Positions 59,879 through 64,000 of a stretch of 64,000 nt of DNA are shown piece by piece (position 1 is the stretch's first letter; every line of letters begins with the position of its first letter). A program made the position numbers and the translations under genes. The notes below the pieces were generated by a model. That model was given only the letters and a program-made list of their open reading frames with translations. It did no database searches and had not been told where the DNA came from. The DNA is taken from contig JALNWG010000001.1 in assembly GCA_023231005.1 (NCBI GenBank), positions 138,309 through 202,308 of the forward strand, in the 5' to 3' direction. Source of the stretch: Bacteroidales bacterium (GTDB lineage: Bacteria; Bacteroidota; Bacteroidia; Bacteroidales; FEN-979).

Positions 59879-60571
59879 TCAATTGTCAATTTTCAATTTT
59901 ATTTTCCTCATCCTTACCCTGATATTCATGATCCAGAACCCAAGTAAAATCCATCCCACCATGGCAGGATAAAAAACAAATCTTAGGGCCGGATCGAGAT
60001 GCACAGGCAGTATCGGCGTAGATTCTTTCCCCGGGTGGATACTCTCCCCGGATAATTTTGGCAGGATCAACACAAAAACAATCCAAAGAATAAAAGCAAA
60101 AATATTATAAACTGCACCAACTTTAGCCCGTTTATGAACATCGTCGATGGAACCACGTAAAATCATATAGGCTAGATAAATAAAAAGCCCGACTGCGGCA
60201 CCGTTCAGCTTTGGATCCTTTACCCAAGGCGCACCCCACGTAAAATTTGCCCAGATCATTCCGGTAAAAATGCCAAGAAATCCAAACATCAAACCGACAT
60301 TGACAGCCTCCACGGCCACGATATCCTCATTTTCATCAAATTTGTGCAGATAACGTAAGCTAAAAATAAAACCTGTGATCAGCATGGTAAACATACCAAA
60401 CCACATCCCTACGTGGAAAAACAAATTGCGTATTGTTTCTCCAATCATCGTATCGGGAATTTTTATTATAAAACCACCCAAAATGGCATATAATAACAAT
60501 ACCCCTGATAAATATTTCCACCAATCTCGTTTGAACATCGACTGATTGATTGAAAAAATGTTACGTGCCAT
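59879..60571 (-). CDS. ccmC: Haem exporter subunit CcmC
   Basis: The 230-residue polytopic protein has six predicted helices. The first periplasmic haem-ligand His lies in LFFHVGMWFGM (~residue 52). The tryptophan-rich loop appears as WANFTWGAPWVKDPKLNG (~106-123), a variant of the WWD motif, and a second His lies in LPVHLDPALRF (~190). CcmC hands haem to CcmE. It lies between ccmB and ccmD with 10- and 21-base gaps. Confidence 0.92.
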   Translation of the reverse strand: MARNIFSINQSMFKRDWWKYLSGVLLLYAILGGFIIKIPDTMIGETIRNLFFHVGMWFGMFTMLITGFIFSLRYLHKFDENEDIVAVEAVNVGLMFGFLGIFTGMIWANFTWGAPWVKDPKLNGAAVGLFIYLAYMILRGSIDDVHKRAKVGAVYNIFAFILWIVFVLILPKLSGESIHPGKESTPILPVHLDPALRFVFYPAMVGWILLGFWIMNIRVRMRKIKLKIDN

Positions 60572-60581
60572 CTGTCACTTT

Positions 60582-61241
60582 TCAGTCTTTCCAAAGGTAA
60601 GGAAATAATAAATATGCCAAAAGAACGACGGCTATATTGATTGTTAGGAGGATCGCCAAAAAACCATTAGTTCCCGACCAATCCATGGTTGATAACGCGG
60701 TGCGGGAGATTTTCATCAAAGTGGCAAGCAATGGAAGGACAATCGGGAAACTAAGGATGGCCATCAGGGAAAAATTATGACTGGCTCGTGAAGCAATAGC
60801 CGCTACCATGGTGAGTATAGAAGAAAGCCCCAGGCTACCAAGAAAAAGTGCAAAAAGGAATAGTGGAATATTAATGACCAGATTTCCCATCAACAACACA
60901 AAAAAGCCGAAAGACAGCATTGAGAGGATGGCCATCAGGAACAGGTTATAGATGATTTTCGAGAGGACAACAGCCTGGGGGCTGACAATGGTATAATAAT
61001 ATAGATACCGGGCAGAATTTTCCTGGATAAAGCTCTTTGAAATGCCATTAACGGCAACGAAAAGCAGAATTATCCAGAACAAAGAATTCCAGGTTTCCGG
61101 TGTTATTGCATTTTCAAAAGCAAGGTAGGTCACAAAAATGGTCGATAAAAGATAGAGCAGAATTCCATTGATAACATATTTCTGTTTCAACTCCAATCGA
61201 ATCTCTTTCCCCACTAAAATTTGTATCTCCTTCCCAAGCAT
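60582..61241 (-). CDS. ccmB: Haem exporter permease CcmB
   Basis: The 219-residue ABC-type permease has six helices and the CcmB pattern. It begins LVGKEIRLELKQKY, continues with LFWIILLFVAVNGISKSF, and has a middle region with LSFPIVLPLLATLMKIS. The ATPase CcmA, which works with it, is not in the window, so it must be encoded elsewhere. It is the first gene of ccmB-ccmC-ccmD-ccmE-ubiD, and a strong terminator separates it from the T9SS gene upstream. Confidence 0.9.
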   Translation of the reverse strand: MLGKEIQILVGKEIRLELKQKYVINGILLYLLSTIFVTYLAFENAITPETWNSLFWIILLFVAVNGISKSFIQENSARYLYYYTIVSPQAVVLSKIIYNLFLMAILSMLSFGFFVLLMGNLVINIPLFLFALFLGSLGLSSILTMVAAIASRASHNFSLMAILSFPIVLPLLATLMKISRTALSTMDWSGTNGFLAILLTINIAVVLLAYLLFPYLWKD

Positions 61242-61270
61242 TTTCCTCTGTTAAAACGGTTATAAAGATA

Positions 61271-61302
61271 AAAAAACCCTGCAGGTTGTTGCAGGGTTTT
61301 TT
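61271..61302 (-). terminator. Bidirectional Rho-independent terminator after the T9SS gene
   Basis: AAAAAACCCTGCA, a 6-base loop, then TGCAGGGTTTTTT make a perfect 13-bp stem with A and T tracts on both sides. On the minus strand it ends the T9SS gene 22 bases after its stop and isolates the ccm operon. Confidence 0.88.
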
Positions 61303-61324
61303 AGGTTGTGAAAGCAAGAATGGT

Positions 61325-63121
61325 TTATTCTACGATCATCCTTTTTGTTATTTTTTCTGAATTCATAATCACAGTGTAAAAATAAACACCAGGAATAAGG
61401 TTGGTTCCATCCAGGGTAAAAGTATGCTGACCGGCATTTACAAAGCCTTTGTCAAGGGTCATAATTTTTTGTCCCATGATGTTGGAAACTTCCAAGGTTA
61501 CATTGGCAGATTTTTCAAGGTTCACCTTGAAAGAGGTAATATCTTTTACCGGATTCGGGTAGTTTTGACTTACCCGGTTTCCCTTTTCAACGGAATTCGC
61601 AATACCTGAAGCGAAATACAAAGCAGGATCAATTTCCCGATATTCAATATTCACATCATGTTGCGGAATGGATGTATCAACGATGTTTGAACCCGGTTGA
61701 GAGGATGTTTGATAGATAACATGTAAATGACCATTCTTCATCTGTTTGGCCAATGCCGGGTAAACATATTCCTGGAACATATAGAAGACACCCTCGTTCA
61801 GGTCAACCATATCTGACCAGGTGGTATGATTTGAGAATTTTGGCCGATACCAGAGATGACGATAGTTAAACGGATCAGGAGAAGGGCTTCCAGGGGTAAC
61901 AGCCGACCAGGTAGCATAAATATTATTCCAGTCATCAATGGTGATCTGAGGAAAGCTGGAAAGACCAACGCGATAGCTGGGCGCTCCTACAATGGTATCG
62001 CCAGGATTGGGACCATCGGAAACATAACCAAGTAATTGTCCGTGAGCATCAAGTGTATCGAGATCCAGGCTGTCTTGTAACATTGGCATGGTAGAATTCC
62101 AGTAAACAAGTCCATTCCGGTTAACATAAATATATTTAGTAGTGGCTGCCATATAACCGCCACCTATTCCGAAAGCCACATGGAAAACTCCGGAATGGTC
62201 CATTTCAACTGCAACAGAACCATCAGAATTGGTAAAAGGAGGCACATCAGTAGTACCGGAAGGAAGTTTTTTATTGGCATTACTTAAAATGGGGATTTTT
62301 GTCCAGGTATCGCCATTGTCATTTGATTGCATGATAAAAGTATCAATCCAGGGACCAGAAACTGCGAAATAAATGGTATCGCCATGAGGGGTTCCCCATG
62401 CATATTCATCGCCATTAAATCCGTCATAATCGGTTGAAGTCATTTGTGGCAAAATCACTGCGCTTTTATCCCATGTTTCACCTCCATTAAGCGAACGATA
62501 ATATAATAATGCGAGGTTTAATCCCTGATAAACGGAATAGGTAGAAACGATCATGTGGATATAGTTATGGTCGGGACCACTGGTGATGATTCTCGGCCAA
62601 GAGATATCAGTAGCTCCGACAGGGCCCATAAGGGTAGTCTGAGTCCAGGTTCCCTGTCCTTTTACTGACCGGGTTGAAATTTTCAAACCATCATTCAGGT
62701 GGGCAACCACAATTTCGCCAGTAGCGCCAAGGGGAGCGTAGGATGGCCATCCGGTCTTTTCATTCTCAATCCGTGATGAAGGAGCAGGCCCCCATGCGGA
62801 ACCATCATAATAGTTATAACCAGTACCACGATCACTGCCGGAAATACCTCTTGTCCATGTACCGCCCATGGTTCCATCCGAATGAATGGTCAACCTGGGG
62901 TCGATAGATGCATTGGTTTGCATATCATAAACCGAATTTCCGATAACATCTTCTATCGTTGATTTTGAATTAGATACCGGGTTAACAGATTGAGAAGGCA
63001 TCATTTGTTCTTTGATGGCTTTAACAGGAACAGCCCGCAAAGGAACTTTTGCATATTTGGTTTGTGCCATGGCCATTGCACCGATGCAAAGGACCATCAG
63101 GAAAAGGGTAAATTTTTTCAT
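61325..63121 (-). CDS. Secreted BNR/Asp-box protein with T9SS sorting domain
   Basis: The 598-residue exported protein has a signal peptide (KKFTLFLMVLCIGAMAMA-Q). The body is built of beta-propeller-like repeats with Asp-box patterns (SLNGGETWDKS and SNDNGDTWTKI), as in sialidases and other BNR proteins. The C-terminal T9SS domain is NYPNPVKDITSFKVNL...NSEKITKRMIVE. The catalytic Arg triad and RIP motif of sialidases were not evident, so enzymatic activity is uncertain. It has a TATCTTTG element upstream and a strong terminator downstream. Confidence 0.8.
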   Translation of the reverse strand: MKKFTLFLMVLCIGAMAMAQTKYAKVPLRAVPVKAIKEQMMPSQSVNPVSNSKSTIEDVIGNSVYDMQTNASIDPRLTIHSDGTMGGTWTRGISGSDRGTGYNYYDGSAWGPAPSSRIENEKTGWPSYAPLGATGEIVVAHLNDGLKISTRSVKGQGTWTQTTLMGPVGATDISWPRIITSGPDHNYIHMIVSTYSVYQGLNLALLYYRSLNGGETWDKSAVILPQMTSTDYDGFNGDEYAWGTPHGDTIYFAVSGPWIDTFIMQSNDNGDTWTKIPILSNANKKLPSGTTDVPPFTNSDGSVAVEMDHSGVFHVAFGIGGGYMAATTKYIYVNRNGLVYWNSTMPMLQDSLDLDTLDAHGQLLGYVSDGPNPGDTIVGAPSYRVGLSSFPQITIDDWNNIYATWSAVTPGSPSPDPFNYRHLWYRPKFSNHTTWSDMVDLNEGVFYMFQEYVYPALAKQMKNGHLHVIYQTSSQPGSNIVDTSIPQHDVNIEYREIDPALYFASGIANSVEKGNRVSQNYPNPVKDITSFKVNLEKSANVTLEVSNIMGQKIMTLDKGFVNAGQHTFTLDGTNLIPGVYFYTVIMNSEKITKRMIVE

Positions 63122-63157
63122 AGGGTTAATTTTGGGGGTTCATTTTTTTGCTTATTA

Positions 63158-63165
63158 CAAAGATA
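63158..63165 (-). promoter_or_regulatory. -7 element TATCTTTG for the BNR/T9SS gene
   Basis: On the minus strand TATCTTTG matches TAnnTTTG, 37 bases upstream of the ATG at 63121. Confidence 0.55.
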
Positions 63166-63291
63166 CATGACATTTTTAATTTCACACAGTAAAAAAAATC
63201 AAAAATACTGATGGAAAAGCCGAATACCTTGATCACTCGTCTTCCAATTGTCATTCCCTTTTGCGAAGCAGAGACCCATTATCAATAGCAG

Positions 63292-64000
63292 TTACATTAT
63301 TCTGACAACCATTTTGACAGATCTGCCCGAATCACCCTGTAATACGACATAGTATGATCCGGGCGATAGTGCATTAATGTTAAATAACAATGAATGAGTG
63401 CCTTGTTCAATTTTATCGTCAATCCATGTTCGTAAAACTTGCCCATGTGCCGACATCAGTGAAAGTTTTATCCGTCCGGGTTTAACTAAATTAAAAGTAA
63501 CATTACAATGGTCAGAAACCGGATTAGGGTATATCTGAAGAGAATAAGGGTCCAAATAACCAACCGGTGCAATGCCAAGCGAATGTATAAACTTTTCAGT
63601 CATCACGTAGTGAATGAATTTGCGTGCATCGTTTGAATCTATATAATAGAGCGGAAAGCTAAGCAAGATACTTTTAAAGTCGGTACCCATGTATTCAAGA
63701 CCAACAGGCCGGTGTTTCATTTTCCCCAAACTTGTGGTGGAGTCAAATCTGGTATCCAAGCGGTAAATCACATTGGCTTCTGGCGCGGGGGAAAACACTT
63801 CTATATCGTAGATTTGACCAGGATAATTCTTATCCATATATTTCAGCGAATCCACATTCAGCGTATCATAATCAGGCATAAAGGCATTTGCCCTGAACAT
63901 CATACACTGTACTTTACGGTCCGCGCTGTCAACCTTGAAAATCTGATGAAATATTGATGTTTCAGATATTTTAACAGGGTAGGTAGCGCCGTTCGTCCAA
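63292..64000 (-). CDS. Partial secreted protein with T9SS type A sorting domain
   Basis: The frame is open to the right edge of the window (it can be read through as TNGAYTPVKISETSIFHQIF before the first in-frame Met codons), so only the C-terminal ~235 residues are seen. The last ~80 residues are a T9SS sorting domain (LQIYPNPVSDHCNVTFNL ... VKMVVRIM). The part before it (LGKMKHRPVGLEYMGTDFKSILLSFPLYYIDSNDARKFIHYV) may belong to a peptidase- or transglutaminase-like body. Proteins with such a 'ILLSFPLYY' segment before the sorting domain are common in Bacteroidota, but I assign no function. Confidence 0.8.
   Translation of the reverse strand, partial: WTNGATYPVKISETSIFHQIFKVDSADRKVQCMMFRANAFMPDYDTLNVDSLKYMDKNYPGQIYDIEVFSPAPEANVIYRLDTRFDSTTSLGKMKHRPVGLEYMGTDFKSILLSFPLYYIDSNDARKFIHYVMTEKFIHSLGIAPVGYLDPYSLQIYPNPVSDHCNVTFNLVKPGRIKLSLMSAHGQVLRTWIDDKIEQGTHSLLFNINALSPGSYYVVLQGDSGRSVKMVVRIM

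Overview
The window looks like chromosome of a Bacteroidota member, probably an uncultured Bacteroidales-like anaerobe or facultative anaerobe. Evidence: at least five secreted proteins end in type IX secretion (T9SS, type A) sorting domains; gldF/gldG are present; there are carboxypeptidase-regulatory-domain TonB receptors, a DUF2723 protein, an NADP-type GdhA, and many TAnnTTTG -7 promoter elements, the Bacteroidota housekeeping promoter signature. Genes are densely packed and no stretch over 300 bases lacks a gene. I saw no tRNA, rRNA, CRISPR array, insertion sequence or phage gene. Two genes run off the edges: a GT39-like glycosyltransferase on the left and a T9SS-secreted protein on the right.

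Layout. 0-12.5 kb is housekeeping: LptF/G permease, an ung-cytochrome c peroxidase-ispE operon, a 40-residue lipoprotein, an outer-membrane protein, birA, radC, a polysaccharide deacetylase, a DUF2723 protein divergent from gpmA, and a PP1-type phosphatase. 12.5-18 kb holds a propeller-type sensor histidine kinase and a T9SS protein. 18-31 kb is one apparent five-gene minus-strand operon. Its three inner genes encode NuoE-like, NuoF-like and NuoG/GltD-fusion subunits matching the architecture of the electron-bifurcating Stn transhydrogenase. Its first and last genes are paralogous receiver/ATP-grasp fusions usually mistaken for PEP synthase or PPDK. gdhA lies divergently next to it. 32.6-38.8 kb is gldF-gldG-DUF4340-flippase-O-antigen ligase. 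38.9-44.4 kb holds a CDF transporter and SAM hydrolase divergent from phoH, then purC, a DegT aminotransferase and a small sugar transferase. 44.4-47.3 kb is a translationally coupled nucleoside phosphorylase-SirB1-like-S1/P1 nuclease operon. 47.3-50 kb has cinA, rpmB with a clear promoter and terminator, and a small regulatory-domain protein. 50-57.4 kb has two TonB receptors, rocD and a T9SS protein. 57.4-61.3 kb is a ccmB-ccmC-ccmD-ccmE-ubiD operon, including a ccmD too short for usual ORF calling. 61.3-64 kb holds two T9SS proteins.

How it fits together. The most interesting unit is the 18-31 kb operon. A predicted NADH/ferredoxin/NADP(H) bifurcating transhydrogenase is bracketed by two very large predicted signalling or ATP-grasp enzymes of unknown chemistry. 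They keep the ATP-binding half of PEP synthase and carry N-terminal response-regulator-like domains, but lack the swivelling phosphohistidine domain and the PEP barrel. The neighbouring GdhA would consume or supply NADPH, suggesting a redox/nitrogen module. Elsewhere, envelope glycan genes (DUF2723, flippase, ligase, DegT aminotransferase, PglC-like transferase), gliding/ABC genes and T9SS cargo point to an organism with extensive surface glycosylation and protein secretion.
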